Assembly: GCA_964640085.1 (NCBI GenBank) | Contig: CAZXFA010000012.1 | Coordinates: 1-64,000 of the forward strand | Direction: 5' to 3' | Source: CAZXFA01 sp964640085 | GTDB taxonomy: Bacteria > Actinomycetota > UBA4738 > HRBIN12 | DNA: 64,000 bases | Shown: positions 9,349 through 17,473 of the stretch, piece after piece | Layout of the letters: every line of letters starts with the position of its first letter | Numbering within the stretch: the stretch's first letter is position 1 | Made by a program: the position numbers and the translations under genes | The notes under the pieces: model-generated | Told to the model about the DNA's origin: nothing | Seen by the model: the letters and a program-made list of their open reading frames with translations, nothing else | The model's database searches: none

Positions 9349-10944
9349 ATGGACGAGCCGACGCTGACCGAGGAGACCGAGGCACTCCAGGCTTCACCCC
9401 CGTCGGGGGACCGGGCCCGCGACCAGCGCATCATCCTCGGCAACACCGGCCAGAACGTCCTCGGGCTGGCGATCGGCGCCCTGGCCACGTTCGCGGCACA
9501 GGTGATCATGACCCGGCGCCTGGGCGACGAGGGCTTCGGGGTCGTCACTCTCACCACTCAGTTCGCGTTCATCGCCGCCGCGGCGACCCGGTTCGGGATG
9601 GACGTGGCCGACGTGCGGCTGGTGGCGATCCTCGTGGGGAGAGGGCACGCCGCCCGCGCACGTGGTCTCGTCCGACGATCGGTGGCCATCGCGGCCGGGA
9701 TCTCCCTCCCGTTCGCTCTCGTCGCGTTCCTCGCGAGCCCGTGGCTCGCCGAGCGGTTCAGCGGCGACGCGGAAACGGCGTTCCGCGCGGGCGCGGTCAC
9801 CGTCCCGATCGCCGCCCTCGCCTTCACGTACATGGGCGCGACCCGTGGGCTGAAGATCATGCGGTTCACGCTCTACTCACAGTGGATAGCCCAGCCGATC
9901 GGGTGGATCGCGCTCACCCTCGTGTTCTGGGCGGCCCGGGACCGCACGCCCGCGGTGGCGACGGCCGCGTTCGGCGCCTCGTGGGGGCTGGCCCTGCTGA
10001 TCGCGTGGTTCGGGTGGGAGAAGGAGCAGCGGCGGTTCCCCGCGGACGCGACCGGCGTGGGGATCCCGGAGGAACGCACGGGGTCCCTCCTGAGGTTCGG
10101 CGCGCTCCGGGCGCCGGCAACGCTGTTCAGCCAGCTGATCTTCTGGACGGACTTCTTCGTGCTCTCCTCGCTGTGGAGCGGCCGCGGCGCCGAGGGCGCC
10201 GCGGCGGCGGGCGTCTACGGGGCCGTGCTCCGGGCCGGCCAGTCGCTGTTCCTGTTCCTCACCTCGGTCTCGCTCACCTTCAGCCCCTTCGTGGCCGACC
10301 TGCATCACCGCGGCGAACGCGAGCACCTCGACCGTCTCTACAAGCAGGTCACCCGGTGGACGCTGGGGGCGACGATCCCGGTGCTCCTGGTCCTGGCGAT
10401 CCTGCCCGAGCAGGTGCTGCGGATCTTCGGGGCCGAGTTCACGGGCGGGGAGGCCGCGCTCCGGATCCTGATCGTGGGGATGATCGTGCCCGTGATGGTC
10501 GGGACGGTGGGGTTCATCCTGATCATGGCGGGCCGGACCGGGTGGGACCTGCTCGTGTACGTTGCGGCCTTCGGCCTGGACGTGGCCGTCGCGCTCTGGC
10601 TCGCGCGGCCCGAGTCGCTCGGGGTCCGTGGGGCCGCGATCGCGCAGGCCTGCACCCTCACGTTCAGCGCGGTCGCGCGGCTGATGCTGGTGCGCGGGTT
10701 CCTCGGGATCTGGCCGTTCGATCGGGACTTCCTGCGGCTCATCCTCCCCACGGGCGCCGGAGCCGCCGGCATGGCCCTGGCGCACGCAGCGATGCCCGCC
10801 GAGCGGTGGTTCCTGGACCTCGTGGCGTCCTTCGCGGTCGGCGGGGTCGCCTACGTCGGCGCGATGTTTGCGGTCGGTCTGGTCGAGAGCGAGCGCCGGG
10901 CGCTGGTCCGGATGGTCGGGAAGGTGCTCGGCCGGGCGACATGA
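9349..10944 (+). CDS. Oligosaccharide/lipid-linked sugar flippase (Wzx/MATE-like)
   Basis: 531 residues from ATG 9349. About twelve to fourteen hydrophobic segments alternate with short charged loops; the N-terminal block NTGQNVLGLAIGALATF, followed by TRRLGDEGFG, is characteristic of the MOP-superfamily polysaccharide transporters (Wzx/RfbX type). Such proteins flip undecaprenyl-linked sugars across the membrane for cell-surface polysaccharide. No glycosyltransferases lie next to it, so the substrate is unknown. The start is supported by a -10-like GATACT 9 nt upstream and no in-frame signal further up. The stop overlaps the start of a chimeric acetyltransferase remnant (ATGATG). Confidence 0.85.
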   Translation: MDEPTLTEETEALQASPPSGDRARDQRIILGNTGQNVLGLAIGALATFAAQVIMTRRLGDEGFGVVTLTTQFAFIAAAATRFGMDVADVRLVAILVGRGHAARARGLVRRSVAIAAGISLPFALVAFLASPWLAERFSGDAETAFRAGAVTVPIAALAFTYMGATRGLKIMRFTLYSQWIAQPIGWIALTLVFWAARDRTPAVATAAFGASWGLALLIAWFGWEKEQRRFPADATGVGIPEERTGSLLRFGALRAPATLFSQLIFWTDFFVLSSLWSGRGAEGAAAAGVYGAVLRAGQSLFLFLTSVSLTFSPFVADLHHRGEREHLDRLYKQVTRWTLGATIPVLLVLAILPEQVLRIFGAEFTGGEAALRILIVGMIVPVMVGTVGFILIMAGRTGWDLLVYVAAFGLDVAVALWLARPESLGVRGAAIAQACTLTFSAVARLMLVRGFLGIWPFDRDFLRLILPTGAGAAGMALAHAAMPAERWFLDLVASFAVGGVAYVGAMFAVGLVESERRALVRMVGKVLGRAT

Positions 10945-11348
10945 TGCTCTCGGTCCGCCCGCTGCGCGAGGACGAACCGGTGTGGGTCCGTCGCACGATC
11001 GCCGCACGCTGGGGCTCGGACGCGGTGGTCGGGCACGGCGTCGCGTATGAGCCGGCGAGGCTGCCGGGCCTCGTCGCGGAGGAGGTGGGCGTGCCGGTCG
11101 GTCTGCTCACCGTCATGACCTCGATGTTCGTGCCGCTGGTGGGGCTCGCCCCCGGGATCCCGGGCGGCCGACCGGGCCAGGGGTTCGCTCCCGATCCGAT
11201 CTACCTCCCCACCTGGGTCGAGTGGGGGATCCTGCTCGGCATCGCGAGCTTCGTCGGCATGGCGATCACCCTCGGGGTCCGGCGATTCGTCGCCCCAGAT
11301 GCACGTTGGGCCGGCGAGGTGCCTGGATCTGGTCCCCGAGCTGGTTGA
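10941..11348 (+). pseudogene. Chimeric ORF: GNAT N-terminus joined to a membrane-protein tail
   Basis: 135 codons starting at ATG 10941, overlapping the flippase stop. Residues 1-57 (SVRPLREDEPVWVRR, AARWGSDAVVGHG, LPGLVAEEVGVPVGLLTV) look like the first strands of a GNAT acetyltransferase, but the acetyl-CoA-binding R/Q-x-x-G-x-G/A motif never appears. From about 11110 the protein becomes a hydrophobic tail (YLPTWVEWGILLGIASFVG, then AITLGVRRF) resembling the last helix of NrfD/ActC-type membrane subunits. I read this as a deletion or recombination that fused two gene ends, leaving no functional acetyltransferase. The NrfD resemblance is from memory and is the weaker part of the call. Confidence 0.5.
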
Positions 11349-11505
11349 GCCGGGCAGGACCACGAAGGACCAAGGCCGCGGTTACCATCGCCAGCCAGAC
11401 GGTCATGGCGCGGCCCGTGCGTGGGTGATGTCCCGAACGGGGCCGGAGGGCCAGTTCGGTCTCGCGACGCCCGGCCTCGGGCCGACGCCCCGGAGCGTTC
11501 CGGAC
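11349..11505. other. Non-coding stretch after the chimeric ORF
   Basis: 157 bp between the chimeric ORF and the convergent LOG-like gene. No credible gene, tRNA or terminator hairpin is visible. It may be scar sequence from the same rearrangement. Confidence 0.4.
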
Positions 11506-11991
11506 CTACCGGCCGGCCGCCGATCGAGCCAGGTCCAGCGCGGTGGCCACCGCGTCGGCCGGGTCCGCCGCCCGGGTGATCGGATCGACGTCGAGCCCCG
11601 GCCGGGAGACATCCCACGTCTGGAGCCCGACCACGGGCCGGCCCATCTTGAGGGCCAGCGCGATCTCGGAGAGCGTGCCGAACTCACCCGCCACGGCGAT
11701 CACGACGTCGGCGGTCCGCACCACGATCGCGTTCCTTGCTTCCCCCATCCCCGTGGCCACCACCACCGTGAGGTAGGGGTTCGCGGCCGCGCGATCGCCC
11801 GGCACTATCCCCACCGATCGCCCTCCGGCCCTCGTGCACCCGCTCGCCGCCGCCTCCATCAGCCCGCCCATCCCGCCGCAGACGAGCACGGCCCCGGCCT
11901 CTGCGATGCGACGTCCGACCTCCTCGCCGAGCGCGTGCTCGGCGGGCGTCGCCGCCGAGGGCCCCACGACCGCGATGTAGGTGTCCTTCAT
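11506..11991 (-). CDS. TIGR00725-type LOG-like Rossmann protein
   Basis: 161 residues from ATG 11991 (MKDTYIAVVGPSAATPAEH). Motifs VCGGMGGLMEAAASGCTRAGG, GIVPGDRAAANPYL and VIAVAGEFGTLSEIALAL show the nucleotide-binding Rossmann fold of the TIGR00725/LOG superfamily. In true LOG phosphoribohydrolases the second motif is PGGxGTxxE; here it is AGEFGTLSE, so activity on cytokinin-type nucleotides is uncertain. Its ATG overlaps the stop of the upstream helicase gene (ATGA), so the two are translationally coupled. A longer frame reaching 12393 lies inside the helicase and is rejected. Confidence 0.82.
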   Translation of the reverse strand: MKDTYIAVVGPSAATPAEHALGEEVGRRIAEAGAVLVCGGMGGLMEAAASGCTRAGGRSVGIVPGDRAAANPYLTVVVATGMGEARNAIVVRTADVVIAVAGEFGTLSEIALALKMGRPVVGLQTWDVSRPGLDVDPITRAADPADAVATALDLARSAAGR

Positions 11992-14249
11992 CCCCAACTC
12001 CCCCCCAGCATCGCTGTCAACAATGCCACGGCGCCGGCCTTGTCGAGGGGCTCGTTCCCGTTGCCGCACTTGGGCGATTGCACGCACGAGGGACACCCGT
12101 CCGGGCACGGGCAGTCGCGCACGGTCTCGAGTGTCGCCTCGAGCCAGCGGTCCGCCGCCCCGAACCCTCGCTCGGAGATCCCCGCGCCGCCGGGGTAGCC
12201 GTCGTAGACGAAGATCGCGCACGAACCCGTGTCGGGATGGTGGGCGGTCGAGACCCCGCCCACGTCCCACCGATCGCAGGTCGCGACGAGGGGGAGGAGC
12301 CCGATCGCGGCGTGCTCGGCCGCGTGGGCCGCTCCCGGGATCGCCGGTCGTGTGATCGCCGCCCGGTCCAGCACGTCCTTCTGGATCGCCCACCAGGTGG
12401 CTCGCGTCTCGAGCGTCTGCGCCGGGAGCGCGAGCGGGACCACTTCCAGGATCTCGCCCGTCGCCACGTGCTTCCGGGCGTAGCCGACGACCTGGTTGGT
12501 CACGTGGACCATTCCATGGAACGACGGCACCCCGCCGGGCGTCCGGCTCTGGAGCTCGACTTCGACGATGCGGATGTCCGTGACGTCGCGGGCCTGGGTG
12601 GTGATGTCAGCGTCGCTCCAATCCACGAGCGCTACCCGGGCGTCGAGATCGAGCTCGGCGACCTCGAACTGCTCGCCCTGGTGGAGGTAGATCGCCCCCG
12701 GGTGCACCTGGGAGAACGCGCGGGAGCCGTCGACCGTCCCCAGGAGCTCCCCGGTCTCGCGGATCGCGATCGCGAAGGGGTGGGCCCCGACGCTCCGGAT
12801 GTCGACCGCTCGATGCGGGGAGACGCGTCCCCGATGGTGCAGCAGGCCCCGCCGCCGCACGAGATCCCCGGCCCGTACGAGCCCCTCGACCGCGGCCTCG
12901 GACCCCGGCCATAGCGCTGCGAGCTCCTCGTCCGACAGCGGGTGCTCGCGAGCCGCGCACAGCAGGTGCGGCGCCAGGACGTACGGGTTCGAGGGGTCGA
13001 TCACCGCGTCCTCGGCGGGTCGGTCGAAGAGGTCCGCGGGATGTGACACCAGGTACTGGTCCAGCGGCTCGTCCTGCGCCACGAGCACCGCGAGCGAGCG
13101 CCCGGAGCGCCGCCCGGACCGCCCCGCCTGCTGCCACATCGCCGCGCGGGTCCCCGGGTACCCCACCAGGACTGCGACGTCCAGCGAACCGATGTCGATC
13201 CCCAGCTCGAGCGCGCTCGTCGAGGCGATCGCCAGGAGCTCCCCATCGGCCAGCCGCCGCTCGAGCTCCCGCCGCTCCTCGGGCAGGTACCCGGCGCGGT
13301 AGGTTCGGACGCGATCGCGGAGCCCGCCGGGCAGCTCGCGTCTCGCGGACAGCGCGAGGAGCTCGGAAGCCCTGCGGGAGCGGGTGAAGCCGATCGAGCG
13401 GACCCCTTGCTCGGCCAGGTGCGCGATCAGACGGGACGCCTCGGTGAGCGCGCTCCGTCTCGCCCCCGACGCCTCGTCGATCACCGGCGGGTTCACCAGG
13501 GCGAAGGTCTTCCCGCCCGAGGGGGAAGCATCGTCGACGATCGCCTCGAACGGAAGGCCGACTAGCCGCTCGGCGAGCTGGGCAGGGTTCCCGATCGTGG
13601 CCGAGGCCAATACGAAGCGCGGCTCCCCCCCGTACCGGGCAACCAGTCGCCGGAGCCGCCGGAGGATATGGGCGACGTGCGCCCCGAACACCCCCCGGGC
13701 GACGTGCGCCTCATCAACGACCACGAGGGACAGCCGGAGGAAGAAGTCGGCCCAACGGGCATGGTCGGGGAGGATCGATGCGTGCAGCATGTCCGGGTTG
13801 GTCATCACGAGGTTCGCGTTGCGGCGGATCAGGGGGCGTTCGGCCCTCGGCGTGTCGCCGTCGTACACCGCCCCCCGGATCTGCGGCAGCCTGAGCGTGC
13901 GGACCTGCCGCAGCTGGTCGCGAGCGAGCGCCTTCGTGGGGTAGATGCACAGCGCCGTCCGCTTCGGGTCGGCGACGGCCCCCGTCGCGAACGCGAGGTC
14001 GTAGACCAAGGTCTTCCCGCTGGCCGTGCCGGTGGCGACGATCACGTCGCGACCGGCCCGGAGCGCGTCGAGCGCGGCGGCCTGGTGCGCGTACAGACCG
14101 GTGACGCCCAGCAGGCGGAGCCGCCCCACGACCAGTTCGGGGACGTCCTCGGGGAGGGGCAGCGGGTGCGCGCCCCGGGCCGAGAGCTCCCGGACGTGGA
14201 CGATCGAGCCCTCGGGCTCGAGCGCGACGAGGGCGGTCTCCGGATCCAC
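11988..14249 (-). CDS. DEAD/DEAH-box helicase with C-terminal zinc/DUF1998 domain (Hrq1-like)
   Basis: 753 residues from GTG 14249. Walker A VATGTASGKT (71-80), DEAH-type box VVVDEAHVARGVFG, motif III LASATIGNPAQ and motif VI QQAGRSGRRSGRSLA identify a superfamily 2 helicase. The C-terminus carries CPCPDGCPSCVQSPKCGN, the four-cysteine signature of the MrfA/Hrq1 family (DUF1998/MZB). Bacterial MrfA acts in repair of mitomycin-type DNA damage, so a DNA repair role is inferred. The GTG start is supported by a -10-like TACCAT seven nt upstream; upstream in-frame codons run into the antiporter gene and read as low-complexity shadow. Confidence 0.9.
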   Translation of the reverse strand: MDPETALVALEPEGSIVHVRELSARGAHPLPLPEDVPELVVGRLRLLGVTGLYAHQAAALDALRAGRDVIVATGTASGKTLVYDLAFATGAVADPKRTALCIYPTKALARDQLRQVRTLRLPQIRGAVYDGDTPRAERPLIRRNANLVMTNPDMLHASILPDHARWADFFLRLSLVVVDEAHVARGVFGAHVAHILRRLRRLVARYGGEPRFVLASATIGNPAQLAERLVGLPFEAIVDDASPSGGKTFALVNPPVIDEASGARRSALTEASRLIAHLAEQGVRSIGFTRSRRASELLALSARRELPGGLRDRVRTYRAGYLPEERRELERRLADGELLAIASTSALELGIDIGSLDVAVLVGYPGTRAAMWQQAGRSGRRSGRSLAVLVAQDEPLDQYLVSHPADLFDRPAEDAVIDPSNPYVLAPHLLCAAREHPLSDEELAALWPGSEAAVEGLVRAGDLVRRRGLLHHRGRVSPHRAVDIRSVGAHPFAIAIRETGELLGTVDGSRAFSQVHPGAIYLHQGEQFEVAELDLDARVALVDWSDADITTQARDVTDIRIVEVELQSRTPGGVPSFHGMVHVTNQVVGYARKHVATGEILEVVPLALPAQTLETRATWWAIQKDVLDRAAITRPAIPGAAHAAEHAAIGLLPLVATCDRWDVGGVSTAHHPDTGSCAIFVYDGYPGGAGISERGFGAADRWLEATLETVRDCPCPDGCPSCVQSPKCGNGNEPLDKAGAVALLTAMLGGSWG

Positions 14250-14256
14250 GCTGGCG

Positions 14257-14262
14257 ATGGTA
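14257..14262 (-). promoter_or_regulatory. Candidate -10 element (TACCAT), leaderless helicase mRNA
   Basis: TACCAT on the minus strand is separated from the GTG start at 14249 by 7 nt, the distance expected if transcription begins at the start codon. Confidence 0.4.
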
Positions 14263-14289
14263 TCGGGGGGTCGTGATGCCGGCCCCCGG

Positions 14290-15624
14290 CTACTCGCCGA
14301 CGATCTCGCCTCCGGGCTCGGCGTTGAGCCGCGCGTAGGAGGTTCGGAAACCGTCGCGAGCCAGCGGGAGCAGTCGGCCGCGTTCGCGGGCGAAAATCGC
14401 CGTTCCCAGCAGCAGGTAGGCGATCGAGACCGAGATGCGCTCCACGCCCGCGGCCGATTCGGGCACGGCGGCCCCGATGATGAACTGCGCCCAGAACAGC
14501 CCGAACAGGAGGGCGGCCTCACGCACCGAGATCGACAGGCTCGAGATGACCGCGACGGCGAAGAAGGACTGCGCCGCGGTGAGGAGGATCTCCTCGCGCT
14601 GGTGGGCGTCGATCGGCAGGCCTGAGAGCCCGGAGGAGGCGATCGCGAAGACGATCGGCAGGGTCCCCACCAGCAGGGTCCACTGGTTCACCTTGGAGGA
14701 CACCAGTGTGCCGAGTGCCGCGTTGGTGTTCAGCCGCCACGCGTAGAGACCGGCGACCAGGAGCTCGGGAGCTTCGGAGGCCAGTGGCGCGAGCCACTGG
14801 ACCAGCAGGAACTCGCTGATCCCGAACTGGCGACCGGTCTCGACCAGCGCCTCGGCGAAGGGCTCGGCGGACAGGAGGATCACGCCGCCCGAGAACAGGA
14901 ACATCGCGACGACCGAGGCCCTCCGCCGTCCGACCTGGAAGGTCCCGATCAACCGGGCGGGTCCGACCAGATGCGGTTCCTCGGCCGGTGCACGCGAGAC
15001 CCGGATCGTGTACCCGACGAAGATCGAGACCAGGACGGCCGCGTCCACCAACGTGATCGTGTGCTTGAGGGGGAGGGTGAGCGAGTAGACGGTGGCAAGA
15101 GCGAGGAACGAGACCTCCACCGCGTGCGAGCGCTCGAGCCGCACCTCGGCCAGCCCGGGCGGCCGCTTCCGAGACCTGTAGGCGGCGATGAACACGACGA
15201 GCGACCAGCCGATGCCGATCAACAACCGGTTGGCACCGGTCATGTTCGCCAGGGCGAGCGAGCACGCGTCCTCCCCTGCCGCGCCGGGCGGGTGACATGC
15301 CACCCCGTAGGCCTCGACCGCGTTGCCCGCCTTGAACGCGAACACCATGTCCACCGCGTACTCGGGGAGCACGGCGATGAACGCGAGTACCGCGATCGCG
15401 AGGCCCGCCGAGATGTCGAGCTGCGCCACCTCGGCCGCCCACGACAGGAGGAACGCGGCGCCGACGATCGCGACCCCGTACAGCAGGGCCTCGGCGGCGT
15501 GAGGCAGGTGGGGGTGCAGGAGCCGCAGGAAGAGACCCGGGACGGTGACGCCGATCGCGATGCCCACGCCGAGCCCCTGGCGCCCGGCGTGGATGTCGCG
15601 GAGCTCCTCCCTGAGGGTGGTCAC
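14290..15624 (-). CDS. CaCA-family Na+/Ca2+ (cation/proton) antiporter
   Basis: 444 residues with about eleven hydrophobic segments in two homologous halves. The two alpha repeats are visible: AVLPEYAVDMVFAFKAGNA followed by LALANMTGANRLLIGIGW in the first half, and LAPLASEAPELLVAGLYAW followed by GTLVSSKVNQWTLLVGTLP in the second. The acidic residues in the PE motifs line the cation path in the CaCA superfamily. It probably exports Ca2+ or Na+ from the cytoplasm in exchange for protons or Na+. It is on the same strand as the LCP gene upstream. The precise ion is not determinable. Confidence 0.87.
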   Translation of the reverse strand: MTTLREELRDIHAGRQGLGVGIAIGVTVPGLFLRLLHPHLPHAAEALLYGVAIVGAAFLLSWAAEVAQLDISAGLAIAVLAFIAVLPEYAVDMVFAFKAGNAVEAYGVACHPPGAAGEDACSLALANMTGANRLLIGIGWSLVVFIAAYRSRKRPPGLAEVRLERSHAVEVSFLALATVYSLTLPLKHTITLVDAAVLVSIFVGYTIRVSRAPAEEPHLVGPARLIGTFQVGRRRASVVAMFLFSGGVILLSAEPFAEALVETGRQFGISEFLLVQWLAPLASEAPELLVAGLYAWRLNTNAALGTLVSSKVNQWTLLVGTLPIVFAIASSGLSGLPIDAHQREEILLTAAQSFFAVAVISSLSISVREAALLFGLFWAQFIIGAAVPESAAGVERISVSIAYLLLGTAIFARERGRLLPLARDGFRTSYARLNAEPGGEIVGE

Positions 15625-15663
15625 GACCCGAGCCCCGCGGGAGCCACCGACCCGGGCGCGGCC

Positions 15664-16689
15664 CTACTCCGTCGTCTCGCCGTCGGGCAGGAGCGAGGCA
15701 TTGGGGGACGGCGGGATGTTGGCCTTCTTCAGGAGGCCATCGACGGCGAGGTCGTCGGAGATCGCCGCGAGCTTCGAGGCATCGAGGTGAACGACCGAGA
15801 CCCCACCGGCCATCCCCACCGACCCGGGGAGCACGACGTTCACGACCTTCCGGGCCCTGATCGTCGTCCCCGTGAACGCCAGGTCCAGCAGCTCGTCGAG
15901 CCCGAGGCTCGTCTGGGCGTTGCGCAGCCCGGCGCCGATCCAGGTGAGCAGGCGACCGGGGTCCCGCTCGAACTGCCGCTGGAACTGGGAGAGCGCGGCG
16001 ACCATCAGACGCCCTTGGTTCTCCGAACGCCCGAAGTCCCCGGCCGGCAGGGCGTGCCGGGCACGCGCGAACGCGAGCGCCTCGCGACCGGAGAGCAGCT
16101 GGGACCCGGCCTGGATCTCTGCCCGGGCATACCTGTCGAACACGTCGAAGGGGACGTCCATCGCCAGGCCACCGACGTCGTCGATCATCGCCTCGAACCC
16201 CTCGAACCAAGTCAGCGCCCAGTAGTCCATCTGGATCCCGGTCAGCTCCTCGACCGTCTGGACGACCAGCTCCGGTCCGCCGTTGACCATCGCCGCATTG
16301 ATCTTGGTCGTGCCGTAGCCGGGGATCGACACGTAGGAGTCCCGGGGGAACCCGACGATCGTCGCCCGCCCCTCCTCCGGGTTCAGGGAGACGATGTGGA
16401 TCGAATCGGCGCGCTGTCCTCCGATCTCCTCGCCGGGCCGAGCGTCCGAGCCGATGACCACGATGAAGATCGGCTCTGTGCCGTCGAGTGTCGGGATGTA
16501 GCCGGCCCGCACGGGTTCGAGTTGGAGCAGGGGCGTCGCGCCGGCATCCGAGCGCCAGGGGGTCGCCCCGAGGGTCGAACCCGCCACCCAGGCCGCGAGG
16601 ATCGCGGCCGCGAGCGCGAGACGCCGGGGGGTCGGGCGCGAGCCTGCCAAAGCGGGCCTCAGGCTACCTGCGCGCCGAGGTCGCCACAA
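15664..16689 (-). CDS. LytR-CpsA-Psr (LCP) family cell-wall glycopolymer transferase
   Basis: 341 residues from TTG 16689. A short basic leader and one hydrophobic segment (LALAAAILAAWVAGSTLGA) anchor it, followed by an extracellular LCP domain: VIGSDARPGEEIGGQRADSI, ATIVGFPRDSYVSIPGYG, KINAAMVNGGPELVV, and ALAFARARHALPAGDFGR with the conserved Arg-rich pyrophosphate-binding pattern. LCP enzymes move glycopolymers from lipid carriers to peptidoglycan or arabinogalactan. An alternative TTG at 16650, nearer a TAGCCT hexamer, would drop 13 residues and keep the anchor. It is 5 bp from the gene upstream, probably co-transcribed. Confidence 0.88.
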   Translation of the reverse strand: MWRPRRAGSLRPALAGSRPTPRRLALAAAILAAWVAGSTLGATPWRSDAGATPLLQLEPVRAGYIPTLDGTEPIFIVVIGSDARPGEEIGGQRADSIHIVSLNPEEGRATIVGFPRDSYVSIPGYGTTKINAAMVNGGPELVVQTVEELTGIQMDYWALTWFEGFEAMIDDVGGLAMDVPFDVFDRYARAEIQAGSQLLSGREALAFARARHALPAGDFGRSENQGRLMVAALSQFQRQFERDPGRLLTWIGAGLRNAQTSLGLDELLDLAFTGTTIRARKVVNVVLPGSVGMAGGVSVVHLDASKLAAISDDLAVDGLLKKANIPPSPNASLLPDGETTE

Positions 16690-16693
16690 CCAT

Positions 16694-17470
16694 TCACGGC
16701 GAGGGCGACGATGAAGGGGAGGGGGAGGGCGTCGGCGGCTTGGCCTCTCGGTCCTTGCGCTCCACGTCGAACGCCGTGATCTTCCAGCCGTCGACGTTCC
16801 GCAGGAAGAGCTGGCCGCTGCTCACGATGCCGAGGTAGGTCCCGTCCGAGCGTTCGCCGAGCGCGCGGAACCGGACGCGGACGACCACGGTGTCGGCCTG
16901 CCCCTCGGGATCGAACAGCACGCGGAAGGAGAGGCTCCCGCGTTCGGGCTCGATGCGTTGGAACACGTCGCCGGCGGCCACGCCCAGCGTGAGGGTCTCC
17001 ACCGATCCGCGGGCCGCGGCCACGGCGCCCTCGGTGAACAGGGCGAACACGTCCTCGTACTCGCCATCACGCCAGTTCCCGGGGTCGAGGAACGCGGCCG
17101 TGTAAAGGTCGTCGAGGACGGGCACCACCTCGTCGCGGGTCCCCTCCGCCGCGGGCTGGAGCGCCTCCGCATCGGCATCGGCGCTGGTGGCGACGACCTC
17201 GACCTTGCGTGCCACCCGGAAGTCGAACTCCGGGACCGTGTCGTCTTCACCGCCCCCGAGGATCGGGATGACCCCACCCCCGTCGCCACCGCGCAGGACG
17301 AGGATCAGCACGGCGGCCACCACCACGAGGCCAACCGGAGCCAGCAGCCACCAGAGCGGAAGGCGCCGGCCGGCGGTCCGTCGACGGACACGGCTCGCGG
17401 TGACGGGGGTCTTCTGCGGGGCGTCGTCGCTCAAGGCGTCGTGAGGGTAGCCTCGCCTCCACACGCCCAC
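16694..17470 (-). CDS. Single-pass membrane-anchored secreted protein of unknown function
   Basis: 258 residues from GTG 17470; TTG 17434 is an alternative. After a basic stretch (SRVRRRTAGRRLPLWW) comes one transmembrane helix (LLAPVGLVVVAAVLILVL), a Gly-rich linker, and an exported domain of about 170 residues with VARKVEVVATSADADAEAL, FLDPGNWRDGEYEDVF and WKITAFDVERKD. The tail is Ser/Pro-rich (PTPSPSPSSSPSP). I do not recognise the family; the layout suggests an NTF2/SnoaL-like extracytoplasmic domain. The start is 4 nt from the ClC stop, so it is likely in one operon with ClC and LCP. Confidence 0.7.
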   Translation of the reverse strand: MGVWRRGYPHDALSDDAPQKTPVTASRVRRRTAGRRLPLWWLLAPVGLVVVAAVLILVLRGGDGGGVIPILGGGEDDTVPEFDFRVARKVEVVATSADADAEALQPAAEGTRDEVVPVLDDLYTAAFLDPGNWRDGEYEDVFALFTEGAVAAARGSVETLTLGVAAGDVFQRIEPERGSLSFRVLFDPEGQADTVVVRVRFRALGERSDGTYLGIVSSGQLFLRNVDGWKITAFDVERKDREAKPPTPSPSPSSSPSP

Positions 17471-17473
17471 AAC

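Noticed and set aside
11264..11405. Short minus-strand ORF beginning MTVWLAMVTAALVLRG
   Set aside because: About 46 codons, no ribosome-binding site, no family resemblance, and it overlaps the tail of the chimeric ORF.
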